This document shows, piece after piece, positions 36,301 through 44,833 of a DNA stretch of 64,000 nt. The stretch is from NCBI RefSeq assembly GCF_014863405.1, contig NZ_JACZZA010000001.1, forward strand, positions 372,001 to 436,000, in the 5' to 3' direction. The number at the start of each line of letters is the position of its first letter. Position 1 is the first letter of the stretch. Position numbers and translations under genes: made by a program. This DNA is from Dyella acidiphila (GTDB lineage: Bacteria; Pseudomonadota; Gammaproteobacteria; Xanthomonadales; Rhodanobacteraceae). The notes beneath the pieces are model-generated. The model did not search any database. It saw only the letters and a program-made list of their open reading frames with translations, and was not told the origin of the DNA.

Positions 36301-38769
36301 TTAGGCCGCGTCGGCCAACTTCTTCGGATCCTTGCGGGTCACCGCCGAACGCAGTTCTTCCGGATCGAAATCGTCCACCGAAATAAACTCGAACACGCCT
36401 TCGCGCACGCGCTTGAGCAGGGCCGCTTCGCTCGGATCGATCACGCCGGCCTTCACCGCCTCGTCCAGCTGGCCGAGGTAGTCGTGCGAGGTGAACTGGC
36501 CCGCCTTCTGCGCCTTGCCGAACTTGCGCTCGACCGGCTCGGCGGCGATCACGTCCGGCAGCAGCTTGTTCATGCGGCCCACGGTGTTGTTCTGCGTCGG
36601 CGTGAGATAGGTCCACTCCAGCAGGCGATCGCGCGCTTCGCCCGGCGCGGTAATGATGGCTGCAACGCGACGCCCCAGGCGATCGGACGGCGGCACTTCG
36701 CGGCGGCCGAACGGGAACACCAGCACATACAGCAGCCACGCGACCGGGCGCACCGGGAAGTTGCGGATGGCGCCATCCAGCGCCATCTGCGTACGCCACA
36801 TGCATTCGTGGAAGGCCCAGGCCAGCAGCGGGCGATCCGCTTCCGGACGGCCGGTGTCTTCGTAGCGTTTGAGCATCGCACTGGCGATATACAGATAGCT
36901 CAGCACGTCGCCCAGGCGAGCGGAGAGTTTTTCCTTGAACTTCAGCTTGCCGCCGAGCACACCCATGAAAGTATCGGCGCACAGCGCCAACGCGGCCGAA
37001 TAGCGATTGAGCTTGCGGTAGTAGCGGCGCGTATACGCATCGCCCGCGGCATCGCCGATGGTCGCCCCGGTGACGCCGAGCACGAAGCTGCGCACGGCGT
37101 TGGAAATGCCAAAGCCGATATGGCCGAATAGCGCGCGATCGAAGGTTTTCAGGCGCTCTTTGTAATCGGGAATGCTCAGCGCCTGCATTTCCTTCAGTAC
37201 GTATGGATGGCAGCGGATCGCCCCCTGGCCGAAGATCATCAAGCTACGCGTCATGATGTTCGCGCCTTCCACCGTGATGGCGATCGGCACGCCCTGCCAG
37301 GCGCGGCCCGCGTAGTTCTTCGGGCCCAACTGCACGCCCTTGCCGCCATGCACATCCAGCGCATCGCCGGCGATGGTGCGGCCCCATTCGGTGGCGTGGT
37401 ACTTGGCGATCGCCGACGGCACGGCCGGCTTCTCGCCGCGATCCACTGCCGCCGCCGTGGCGCGCGACAGGGCTGCGGTGGCGTAAGTGAGACCGCCGAT
37501 GCGGGCCAACGCTTCCTCGACACCTTCGAAACGCGCCACCGCCAGGCCGAACTGCTTGCGCATGCGTGCATAGGCGCCGGTTGCCGCCACCGCCATGCGC
37601 ACACCGCCGGTGGCATTGGACGGCAGCGAAATCGCGCGTCCCACCGACAGGCATTCCACCAGCATGCGCCAGCCGTGGCCGGCCATATGCGGGCCGCCGA
37701 TCAGCGTGGACAGCGGCGCAAAAATATCCTTGCCGCGCACCGGGCCGTTCTGGAACGGAATATTCAACGGGAAGTGGCGACGGCCGATTTCCAGGCCAGG
37801 CGTGCTACGCGGCAGCAGCGCCAGCGTGATGCCCAGATCTTCCTTGTCGCCCAGCAGATGTTCCGGGTCGTACAGACGGAAGGCCAGGCCCACCACCGTC
37901 GCAATCGGCGCCAGCGTGATGTAGCGCTTGTCGAAGTTGAGCTTCATGCCGATGGTTTCCACCCCATCGACCACCTGCTTGCACACCACGCCGTAGTCGG
38001 GAATCGACGTGGCATCGGACCCCGCATACGGACCGGTCAGCGCGAAGCATGGAATCTCCTCGCCGACGGCCAGGCGCGGCAGGTAGAAGTTTTTCTGCTC
38101 GTCGCTGCCGTAATGCAGCAGCAGCTCGGCCGGACCGAGCGAGTTGGGCACCGCCACGGTGGAAGCTACCGTCGCCGACATGGTCGCCAGCTTCTGCAAC
38201 ACCGCCGAATGCGCCAGCGCCGAGAAACCCAGGCCGCCGTACTGCTTGGGAATGATCATGCCGAAGAATTTGTGCTTCTTGACGAAGTCCCACACTTCCG
38301 GCGGCAGGTCGGCCAGTTCGTGCGTGATCTGCCAGTCGTCGAGCATGCCGCACAGCTGTTCCACCGGGCCGTCCAGGAAGGCCTTTTCTTCCACGCTCAG
38401 TTCGGGCTTGGGCTGCTTGATCAGCTCATGCCAGTCCGGCTTGCCGGAGAACAGCTCGCCTTCGAAACCCACCGTGCCGGCTTCCAGCGCCGTCTGCTCG
38501 GTATCGGACAGCTTCGGCGTGACCTTGGCGAACATCTTCAGCAGCGGCGCGGTGATCTGCTTGCGCCGGAAATCGACCATCAGCAACGGCACCGCGACCA
38601 GCAATTCGAGGATCAGCAGGATCACCGTGGTGATCGGCGCCCCTAGCAGCAGGCCGACCACCAGCGTGACGGCGATCGTCACGATCGCCCACGTGCGCAG
38701 GCTGCTGCGGTGGTAAGCGCAGGCGCCGGTCGCAATCAGCGCCGCCAACACAGTCAGTAGTACGGACAT
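36301..38769 (-). CDS. fadE: acyl-CoA dehydrogenase FadE
   Basis: 822 residues, close to E. coli FadE (814) rather than the 400-residue enzymes. An N-terminal hydrophobic region (residues 1-60, two helices) suggests membrane association. The dehydrogenase core follows (GGLGFSALAHSAVLQKLATMSATVASTVAVPNSLGPAELLLHYG; ALTGPYAGSDATSIPD) with the probable catalytic Glu in IAITVEGANIMTRS, and a long C-terminal DUF1974-type extension. It performs the first step of beta-oxidation. GAGGTG lies before the ATG at 38769. The alpha/beta hydrolase gene ends 1 base upstream. Confidence 0.94.
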   Translation of the reverse strand: MSVLLTVLAALIATGACAYHRSSLRTWAIVTIAVTLVVGLLLGAPITTVILLILELLVAVPLLMVDFRRKQITAPLLKMFAKVTPKLSDTEQTALEAGTVGFEGELFSGKPDWHELIKQPKPELSVEEKAFLDGPVEQLCGMLDDWQITHELADLPPEVWDFVKKHKFFGMIIPKQYGGLGFSALAHSAVLQKLATMSATVASTVAVPNSLGPAELLLHYGSDEQKNFYLPRLAVGEEIPCFALTGPYAGSDATSIPDYGVVCKQVVDGVETIGMKLNFDKRYITLAPIATVVGLAFRLYDPEHLLGDKEDLGITLALLPRSTPGLEIGRRHFPLNIPFQNGPVRGKDIFAPLSTLIGGPHMAGHGWRMLVECLSVGRAISLPSNATGGVRMAVAATGAYARMRKQFGLAVARFEGVEEALARIGGLTYATAALSRATAAAVDRGEKPAVPSAIAKYHATEWGRTIAGDALDVHGGKGVQLGPKNYAGRAWQGVPIAITVEGANIMTRSLMIFGQGAIRCHPYVLKEMQALSIPDYKERLKTFDRALFGHIGFGISNAVRSFVLGVTGATIGDAAGDAYTRRYYRKLNRYSAALALCADTFMGVLGGKLKFKEKLSARLGDVLSYLYIASAMLKRYEDTGRPEADRPLLAWAFHECMWRTQMALDGAIRNFPVRPVAWLLYVLVFPFGRREVPPSDRLGRRVAAIITAPGEARDRLLEWTYLTPTQNNTVGRMNKLLPDVIAAEPVERKFGKAQKAGQFTSHDYLGQLDEAVKAGVIDPSEAALLKRVREGVFEFISVDDFDPEELRSAVTRKDPKKLADAA

Positions 38770-38770
38770 C

Positions 38771-39676
38771 TCAACACCTCGTTGCGGGTTGCTTGATCGC
38801 CGCGCCGGCAACGGCATCGGCTGAACTCAGGCTTTGGAGAAAGCCTGCAATCTGGGCCGTGAATGCGTCGTTCGCATCGCCGGCCAGCATATGGGTGGCA
38901 CCGGGTACTACGGCGTGCCGTGCATGCGGCACCAGGGCCAGGAATTCGTCGACCGTACGATGCGACACCACATCGCTGCGTTCGCCTGAGAGCAGCAGCA
39001 CCGGCACCTCCACCTTGGCCGCGGCCTGCAGCAGGCGCGGCTGGTAGCGCTCGCTCTCGCCGATCAGGCTGCCGGCGAGCAAGGCCGGATCCCAGTGCCA
39101 GCGCAGCCGCCCATCCGCACCCTCGCGCAGGAGCGGGCGCAGTTGCTGCTCGCTCTTGCGCTCGCGCCGTTGCGGCAGGTACGCGGCAATCTGCTCGGCC
39201 GCTTCGGCATAGCTGGCGAAACCGTCCGGATGCGCTTGCATGAAAGCAAGAATGCGCTCCACGCCGGAGGTTTCCCAGCGCGGGGTGATATCCACGAGCA
39301 CCAGCGCACGGAACGGCGTGGGGCGGATTTCACCCGCCGCGACCAGACCGAGCAGGCCACCCATCGAAGCGCCGATCAGAATTGGCGGCTCAGGCTGCGC
39401 CTGCGCCATGCCGAGCAGATCATCGACGAACTGCTGCATGTGATATTCGCCGCCCGGCACGCGGCCGCTTTCGCCATGGCCACGGCTGTCGAAACTGACG
39501 CAGCGGCAGCCCTGCGCCACCATGGTCGCTGCCGCGGTGTTCCAGGCTCCGCGCGTCTGGCCGAAACCGTGCGCAAACAGCAGGGTCGGGGCGCCGGAGG
39601 CGTGGCGCAGGTCTACCGCCAGCGTTAAACCATCGGCGGCGGTGTAGTCGGCTCGTACGGGCGGCGGCGATTCCAT
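38771..39676 (-). CDS. alpha/beta hydrolase
   Basis: A 301-residue alpha/beta-fold hydrolase. The oxyanion segment FAHGFGQTRGAW, nucleophile Ser104 in GASMGG, the acid near SGERSDVV and His in GATHMLAGD make a complete triad. It is the first gene of a two-gene unit with fadE (1-base gap), so it may release fatty acids from esters for beta-oxidation. Substrate unknown. Divergent from a TetR regulator. Confidence 0.9.
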   Translation of the reverse strand: MESPPPVRADYTAADGLTLAVDLRHASGAPTLLFAHGFGQTRGAWNTAAATMVAQGCRCVSFDSRGHGESGRVPGGEYHMQQFVDDLLGMAQAQPEPPILIGASMGGLLGLVAAGEIRPTPFRALVLVDITPRWETSGVERILAFMQAHPDGFASYAEAAEQIAAYLPQRRERKSEQQLRPLLREGADGRLRWHWDPALLAGSLIGESERYQPRLLQAAAKVEVPVLLLSGERSDVVSHRTVDEFLALVPHARHAVVPGATHMLAGDANDAFTAQIAGFLQSLSSADAVAGAAIKQPATRC

Positions 39677-39728
39677 ACGGGCGAGTATGGATTGCGTCCT
39701 GGGACGGCGTCAACCGGCCCGGGGCCGG
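39672..39728. promoter_or_regulatory. candidate TetR operators between hydrolase-fadE and tetR
   Basis: Two palindromes lie in the 94-base divergent gap: TCCATACGGGCGAGTATGGA (39672-39691, 6-base half-sites, overlapping the hydrolase start codon) and CCGGCCC-G-GGGCCGG (39714-39728). CCATACGG recurs just before the tetR ATG (39761-39768). Either could bind the divergent regulator; this is inference from position and symmetry. Confidence 0.35.
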
Positions 39729-39770
39729 GGGCCGCCACAGCTCAATCCCGGTCTGGGCTACCATACGGAA

Positions 39771-40349
39771 ATGAATGTCCGCCAAAAACCTGAACGCACG
39801 CGCCTTTCCGCCGAAGACTGGGAAGATGCCGCCCTCAACCTGATTGCTGAGCAAGGTGTCGGCGCCCTGGCCGTCGAGGCTCTTGCCCGTCAGCTTGGCG
39901 TCACCAAAGGCAGCTTTTACTGGCACTTCCGCACCCGCGAGGCCCTGTTGCAGGCGGCGCTGGAGCGCTGGGAACAGTATGGCGAGCGCGAAATCATCAG
40001 CCAGATCGAGGCCATTCCCGATCCGCGCGAACGACTGCCGGAACTGTTCCGTCGGGTGGCGCACGAACTCCACCCGCACCGCGTTTACGCGGCACTGCTG
40101 AAGGCGCTGGACCACCCGCTGGTGGTCCCGGTGATGGCGCGCGTCTCCAAGCGGCGCACGGAATTCCTGCACACGGCCTACTCCGAGGCCGGCCTGGAAG
40201 CCGAGGAGGCGCTGAACCGCGCCCGCCTTACCTATGCCGCCTATGTCGGCTTTCTGCAGCTGAATTTCACGCTCGGCCTGCCACGCTTGTCGCATGAAGA
40301 GTTCGACGCCTACGTCGAACACATGATCGCCACTCTGATCCCCGCCTGA
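39771..40349 (+). CDS. TetR-family transcriptional regulator
   Basis: A 192-residue regulator. The N-terminal helix-turn-helix is clear (AEDWEDAALNLIAEQGVGALAVEALARQLGVTKGSFYWHFRTREALLQAAL, about residues 12-62). The C-terminal ligand domain is unassigned. The ATG at 39771 is used because upstream codons lack the family pattern. It is divergent from the hydrolase-fadE unit, 94 bases away, so it probably represses it until an acyl ligand binds. Confidence 0.92.
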   Translation: MNVRQKPERTRLSAEDWEDAALNLIAEQGVGALAVEALARQLGVTKGSFYWHFRTREALLQAALERWEQYGEREIISQIEAIPDPRERLPELFRRVAHELHPHRVYAALLKALDHPLVVPVMARVSKRRTEFLHTAYSEAGLEAEEALNRARLTYAAYVGFLQLNFTLGLPRLSHEEFDAYVEHMIATLIPA

Positions 40350-40495
40350 GGCCGCCAGGGCGCCCAGGCGGCGCCCGGCCAGATCCCCCCGCAAGCCCCA
40401 GCCGCATGCCGTTTGCTGCATGCCACCTTGCAATGCCAGTTTCCGTAACTTAGCGTCACTACTCCTTTTTGTGGGTAGACCAAGGCGAGGGAAAC

Positions 40496-42274
40496 ATGGC
40501 GAGCAAGCTGGATTCGCTCGAGCAATGGGTCCATGACGTGGCGGCTATGACCCGCCCCGCGACGATCCATTGGTGTGACGGTTCCGATACCGAATATCGG
40601 GCGCTGGTGCAGCAGATGCTGCAGAGCGGAGATCTGATCGAACTCAACCAGCAGACCCATCCGGGCTGCTACCTGCACCGCTCCAGCCCATCCGACGTGG
40701 CGCGCGTGGAGCACCTGACCTTCGTCTGCACCAGGGACGAAGCCGACGCAGGCCCGAACAACCATTGGATGGCCCCGGCCGAGGCGCACGCCAAAATGGA
40801 TGCGCTGTTCGACGGCTGCATGGAAGGCCGCACCATGTATGTGATTCCTTACTGCATGGGGCCGATCGATTCGCCGCTGTCGCGCTGCGGCGTCGAAATC
40901 ACCGACAGCCCCTACGTGGTGGCGAACATGCGCACCATGACCCGCATGGGTGCCGCGGCGCTGGCTCGCATCGAGCGCGAAGGCCGCTTCGTGAAGGGAC
41001 TGCACTCCACTGGCGAGCTGGACCCGGAGCGCCGTTTCATCATGCATTTCCCGGAAGAGCTGAGCATCCGCTCCTACGGCTCCGGCTACGGCGGCAACGC
41101 CCTGCTGGGCAAGAAATGCCATGCCTTGCGCATCGCCAGCCACCAGGCGCGCAGCGAAGGCTGGCTGGCCGAGCACATGCTGATCGTCGGTATCGAGAAT
41201 CCGCAGGGCCAGACCCACTACATCGCCGCGGCGTTCCCATCGGCCTGCGGCAAGACCAACCTGGCGATGCTGATTCCGCCAGAGGGCTATCGCAAGGAAG
41301 GCTGGCGGGTGTGGACAGTGGGCGACGATATCTGCTGGATGCGCCCCGGTGCGGATGGACGTCTATACGCCATCAACCCGGAAGCCGGCTTCTTCGGCGT
41401 AGCGCCGGGCACCAGCGACAGCAGCAATCCGAATGCGCTGGCCAGCATCGCGCGCGACACCATCTTCACCAACGTGGCAGTCACCGCCGACAACCAGCCG
41501 TGGTGGGAAGGTCTGCCCGGCACGCCGGTTACCGATTGGCAGGGGCGTCCCTACGATCCGGCCAATGGCCCGGCCGCCCATCCGAACTCACGTTTTACCG
41601 TCAGCGCCAGACAATGCCCAACCTGGTCGCCAAAGGCCGAAGACGCGCAGGGAGTGCCGATCAGCGCAATTGTGTTCGGCGGTCGCCGCCCTTCGCTGCT
41701 GCCGCTGGTGATGGAGGCTCGCGACTGGACCCATGGCGTGCTGATGGGTGCGGCGATGGGCTCGGAAACCACTGCGGCCGCCACCGGCGCCGTGGGTGTG
41801 CTGCGGCGCGATTCGATGGCCATGAAGCCGTTCTGCGGCTACCACTACGGCGATTACTTCACGCATTGGCTGTCGCTCGACCAACCCGGGGCCAAGCTGC
41901 CGAAGATCTTCCACGTGAACTGGTTCCGCAAGGGCAAGGACGGCAAGTTCATGTGGCCGGGCTTCGGCGAGAACCTGCGTGTGCTGGAATGGATGATCCA
42001 GCGCGTGGAGGGCAACGCGGCCGGCGTGCAGACACCGATCGGCACCCTGCCCGCGCAGGGCGAACTCAAGCTCGACGGACTGAACCTGCCGCGCGAAACG
42101 CTGGCTGAGCTGCTTGAGGTCGATACCGCCGGCTGGCAGACCGAACTGCACGCCATCGGCGAATACCTCGACAGCTTCGCCCCGCGCCTGCCCGCCCGCC
42201 TGCGGCAGGAGCAACAACGCGTCGCCCAGGCGCTCGAAACACCGGCCTCGCCGCGCAAAGCGGCCAACGCCTAA
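40496..42274 (+). CDS. pckG: phosphoenolpyruvate carboxykinase (GTP)
   Basis: A 592-residue GTP-dependent PEPCK, converting oxaloacetate to PEP for gluconeogenesis. The GTP-type P-loop FPSACGKTN (247-255) contains the reactive Cys251. [55 protein letters not shown] and [12 protein letters not shown] are typical of this class. GAGGGA precedes the ATG at 40496. It sits beside the fatty-acid degradation genes, which fits growth on acids and lipids, where gluconeogenesis is needed. Confidence 0.96.
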   Translation: MASKLDSLEQWVHDVAAMTRPATIHWCDGSDTEYRALVQQMLQSGDLIELNQQTHPGCYLHRSSPSDVARVEHLTFVCTRDEADAGPNNHWMAPAEAHAKMDALFDGCMEGRTMYVIPYCMGPIDSPLSRCGVEITDSPYVVANMRTMTRMGAAALARIEREGRFVKGLHSTGELDPERRFIMHFPEELSIRSYGSGYGGNALLGKKCHALRIASHQARSEGWLAEHMLIVGIENPQGQTHYIAAAFPSACGKTNLAMLIPPEGYRKEGWRVWTVGDDICWMRPGADGRLYAINPEAGFFGVAPGTSDSSNPNALASIARDTIFTNVAVTADNQPWWEGLPGTPVTDWQGRPYDPANGPAAHPNSRFTVSARQCPTWSPKAEDAQGVPISAIVFGGRRPSLLPLVMEARDWTHGVLMGAAMGSETTAAATGAVGVLRRDSMAMKPFCGYHYGDYFTHWLSLDQPGAKLPKIFHVNWFRKGKDGKFMWPGFGENLRVLEWMIQRVEGNAAGVQTPIGTLPAQGELKLDGLNLPRETLAELLEVDTAGWQTELHAIGEYLDSFAPRLPARLRQEQQRVAQALETPASPRKAANA

Positions 42275-42277
42275 GGC

Positions 42278-42304
42278 AGCGCCGCGGGCCAGGCCCGCGG
42301 CGCT
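42278..42304 (+). terminator. hairpin after pckG
   Basis: A 13-bp GC-rich inverted repeat, AGCGCCGCGGGCC / GGCCCGCGGCGCT, starts 4 bases after the pckG stop. There is no clear T-tract, so termination may be partial. Confidence 0.6.
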
Positions 42305-42376
42305 CTAAACCCTCCGGCCCCTGGCCGCATCCAAGCTGGCAAGATGATTGCTGCTTGCATCGCCAACGGAAGCGCC

Positions 42377-42928
42377 ATGCCACCTGCGCTCGCTGCGGGA
42401 CCCAACGACGATAAGGATGACGTGCGCGCTGCCGCAGCGGGCGACCGTAAGGCCTTCCAGCGCCTGTACCGCCAGCACGTGGGGCGTATTCATGGCGCCA
42501 TGCTGCGACTGTCCGGCTACGATCATGCGCGTGCCGAAGATCTTACGCAGGATGCCTTCGTGCGCGCCTGGCAGAAGCTGGACAGCTTCCGTGAGCAGAG
42601 CGCCTTCGGCACCTGGCTTTACCGATTGGCGGTGAATGTGGCACTGATGGACATACGGGCGCGGGGCGCCGATCCGGTCGGCTATGTCGACGAAGAAAGC
42701 ATCCCCGAGCCTGGCGAAACCCCGTTCTGTGCCGCCGAACGCGACGAACTGGAACGCGCAATCGGCAAGCTGCCGCCACGGGCTCGCGCAGTGCTGGTAT
42801 TGCACGACGTGGAAGGCTGGCGCCATGAGGAAATCGCCGGCGAACTGGAAATGGCAGTAGGGTCGTCCAAGGCGCAACTGCATCGTGCACGTGGCTTGTT
42901 GCGCAAAGCGTTGGGAGAAGTGCGATGA
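42377..42928 (+). CDS. ECF-family RNA polymerase sigma factor
   Basis: 183 residues from the ATG at 42377 (GGAAG upstream). Region 2 is FQRLYRQHVGRIHGAMLRLSGYDHARAEDLTQDAFVRAWQKLDSFREQSAFGTWLYRLAVNVALMDIR. Region 4 is LPPRARAVLVLHDVEGWRHEEIAGELEMAVGSSKAQLHRARGLLRKAL, with the helix-turn-helix that reads the -35. Its stop overlaps the next ATG (ATGA), the usual sigma/anti-sigma coupling. A DUF4097 protein gene follows, a recurring arrangement. Confidence 0.93.
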   Translation: MPPALAAGPNDDKDDVRAAAAGDRKAFQRLYRQHVGRIHGAMLRLSGYDHARAEDLTQDAFVRAWQKLDSFREQSAFGTWLYRLAVNVALMDIRARGADPVGYVDEESIPEPGETPFCAAERDELERAIGKLPPRARAVLVLHDVEGWRHEEIAGELEMAVGSSKAQLHRARGLLRKALGEVR

Positions 42929-43371
42929 ACGAATTCGAATGGCTGCGCCAGATGCGCGACTTGAATCAGCCGGCCGCCCCGCGCAACGACTTGTGGGCGC
43001 GCATCGATGCCGCGCTCGACGCGCAGGTACCGGCTGAAGAAGCGGTAGTGATTCCCATCCGGCGTGCACGGCATGGCCGGGTCTGGGCGGTAGCCGCCAG
43101 CCTCGCCGCCACCTTCGCACTGGCCTGCGGCATCGTGTGGCACGCGCAGTCGATCCAGCCTGCCGCCACGCCTTCCATCGCTGCCAATACGCCGCCCTGG
43201 AAACCCAACGACCCGCGCCTGGCCGGCGCCGCCGTCGAATTGGATGCAGCGCGCATGGAATTGCAACAGGCCATCCAGCAAGCTCCCGATTCGCCCGCGC
43301 TGCAACGCTTGCTGCAGCGGACCGATGCCCAGCAGACCATGCTGCGCGAACTTGAAAAACATGCCGGCTGA
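42925..43371 (+). CDS. putative anti-sigma factor, single-pass membrane protein
   Basis: 148 residues. An N-terminal cytoplasmic part (about 50 residues, starting NEFEWLRQMRDLNQPAAPRNDLWARIDAAL) could bind the sigma factor. One membrane helix follows (VWAVAASLAATFALACGIVW, about 53-72), then a periplasmic part predicted as a helix rich in Gln and Leu. It has no zinc-finger HxxxCxxC motif. Position overlapping the sigma gene is the main reason for the call. Confidence 0.72.
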   Translation: MNEFEWLRQMRDLNQPAAPRNDLWARIDAALDAQVPAEEAVVIPIRRARHGRVWAVAASLAATFALACGIVWHAQSIQPAATPSIAANTPPWKPNDPRLAGAAVELDAARMELQQAIQQAPDSPALQRLLQRTDAQQTMLRELEKHAG

Positions 43372-43392
43372 AGCACCCAGGACACCATAACT

Positions 43393-44301
43393 ATGAAAAA
43401 CGCCCGCTATCTGCCGCTGTTGTACTGCCTGTGCTGGGGAGGACAGGCACTTGCCGACACCCCGCTCGATCTCAGTCATCCGGCGGCACCCACCGCACAC
43501 ATCGACATCACCAACGTCAAAGGCGAGGTCTCCATCACCGCCTGGAATCGCAACGAGGTGCATGTCAGCGGCCAGCTCGGCAACGGTGCCGAACCACTGA
43601 CCATTGAGGGCAGCGAAAACAATCTGGTGATCAAGGTGCAGGCGCAAGGCCACGACGGCTGGCTTAACTGGGGCGGCGACAAGGCGATGTCTTCGTCCAC
43701 GCTGGATATCAACGTGCCGCGCGGCGCATCGGTGAAGGTAAACGTGGTGAGCGCACCATTGAGCATCGACGGCATCGACGGCGGCGACATCGCGGTCAAT
43801 TCAGTCAGCGGCCGCGTGCGCATCAATGCACAGACGCCGATGCTCGACGTGGTAACGGTGAGCGGCAACGTCGCTTTCTCCGGCCATGCCAGGCAGGCCA
43901 AGCTGCAGACGGTAAGCGGCGACATCCTGGCCCCTTCGCTGGGACAGTCGGTAGACCTGCAAACCGTATCCGGCCATATCCAGGCCAGCGGCGGCCCGTG
44001 GGATCACCTCGGCCTGAGCACCGTATCCGGCGATGTGCAATTGACCGGCGGCCTGGCCCCGAACGGCAACATCAGCATCGACAGCATGAGCGGCGACCTG
44101 CAGCTGCAATTCCCGGCCTCGCTGTCCAGCAATCTGCATGCGACCACCTTCAGCGGCGATCTGCGCAGCGACTTCGGTACGCCCACGCGCCCCGAACATG
44201 GACCGGGCAGCACGCTCGATACCGTCGCCGGTGGCGGCAACGGCAAGATCAGCGTCGAGACCTTCAGCGGGGACTTGAGAATTCGAAAAGGCAGCGATTG
44301 A
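43393..44301 (+). CDS. DUF4097 secreted beta-helix-like protein
   Basis: 302 residues with an N-terminal signal peptide (LPLLYCLCWGGQALA). The mature part is a run of degenerate repeats built on VSG-D/H/R phrases (NSVSGRVRIN, VTVSGNVAFSG, QTVSGDILA, QTVSGHIQASG, STVSGDVQLTG, DSMSGDLQLQF, ETFSGDLRIR), as in DUF4097 proteins that form a right-handed beta-helix. It follows the sigma/anti-sigma pair by 21 bases and is likely part of the regulon or a periplasmic signal input. A hairpin at 44313-44336 follows. Confidence 0.87.
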   Translation: MKNARYLPLLYCLCWGGQALADTPLDLSHPAAPTAHIDITNVKGEVSITAWNRNEVHVSGQLGNGAEPLTIEGSENNLVIKVQAQGHDGWLNWGGDKAMSSSTLDINVPRGASVKVNVVSAPLSIDGIDGGDIAVNSVSGRVRINAQTPMLDVVTVSGNVAFSGHARQAKLQTVSGDILAPSLGQSVDLQTVSGHIQASGGPWDHLGLSTVSGDVQLTGGLAPNGNISIDSMSGDLQLQFPASLSSNLHATTFSGDLRSDFGTPTRPEHGPGSTLDTVAGGGNGKISVETFSGDLRIRKGSD

Positions 44302-44312
44302 GCGAAATCGCA

Positions 44313-44336
44313 ATGGCTATGCGCCAGCATAGCCAT
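44313..44336 (+). terminator. hairpin after the DUF4097 gene
   Basis: ATGGCTATG / CATAGCCAT, a perfect 9-bp stem with a 6-base loop 11 bases after the stop. No T-tract follows, so terminator function is uncertain. Confidence 0.45.
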
Positions 44337-44395
44337 CGAATTCCACGGCGCATGCTGTGACTTCGCTCCAGCTTGCGCCGCACCTCTTCGGGGTA

Positions 44396-44791
44396 TTACT
44401 GCGCAGGTTTCGGGCGAAATACGAAAATACACGCCCCAATGAAACTGACGCCCGTATAGGCGGCCACACCAAACAACTGCGCCAGCCTGTGGTCAATGTG
44501 CAATACATCACGGGCCGTCAACATTACCCAGAGATTGACCGCATATGCGCCACCCGCGACGAGCACGAAGCGCACGAATTTAGCCACCGTGGGGCGGTCC
44601 TGTTCGAAGGTCCATTTATTGTTGACGAAGAAACTTACGCAGATTCCCACGGCATAGCCAACCGCATTGGACGCGACATCGCTCAGCCCGATCGCCATAC
44701 ACGAATAAATCAGCGTCAGGCCGACCGCCGTGTTCAACAATCCGGTCGCCAGGTATTTAAGAAACTTCAGGTAGATCTGCTGCATGGTCAT
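44396..44791 (-). CDS. gtrA: GtrA-family membrane protein
   Basis: 131 residues with four membrane helices: FLKYLATGLLNTAVGLTLIYSCM, NAVGYAVGICVSFFVNNKWTF, FVRFVLVAGGAYAVNLWVML and LFGVAAYTGVSFIGACIFVF. The GtrA signature NKWTF is present. GtrA proteins are thought to flip polyprenyl-phosphate-linked sugars to the periplasm. It is the last gene of the CDP-sugar/glycosyltransferase island, supporting an O-antigen or wall-glycan modification role. Confidence 0.9.
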   Translation of the reverse strand: MTMQQIYLKFLKYLATGLLNTAVGLTLIYSCMAIGLSDVASNAVGYAVGICVSFFVNNKWTFEQDRPTVAKFVRFVLVAGGAYAVNLWVMLTARDVLHIDHRLAQLFGVAAYTGVSFIGACIFVFRPKPAQ

Positions 44792-44833
44792 GATATTCCG
44801 GCGGACTGCCGGGATATTCCGGAACTGGCCGGC

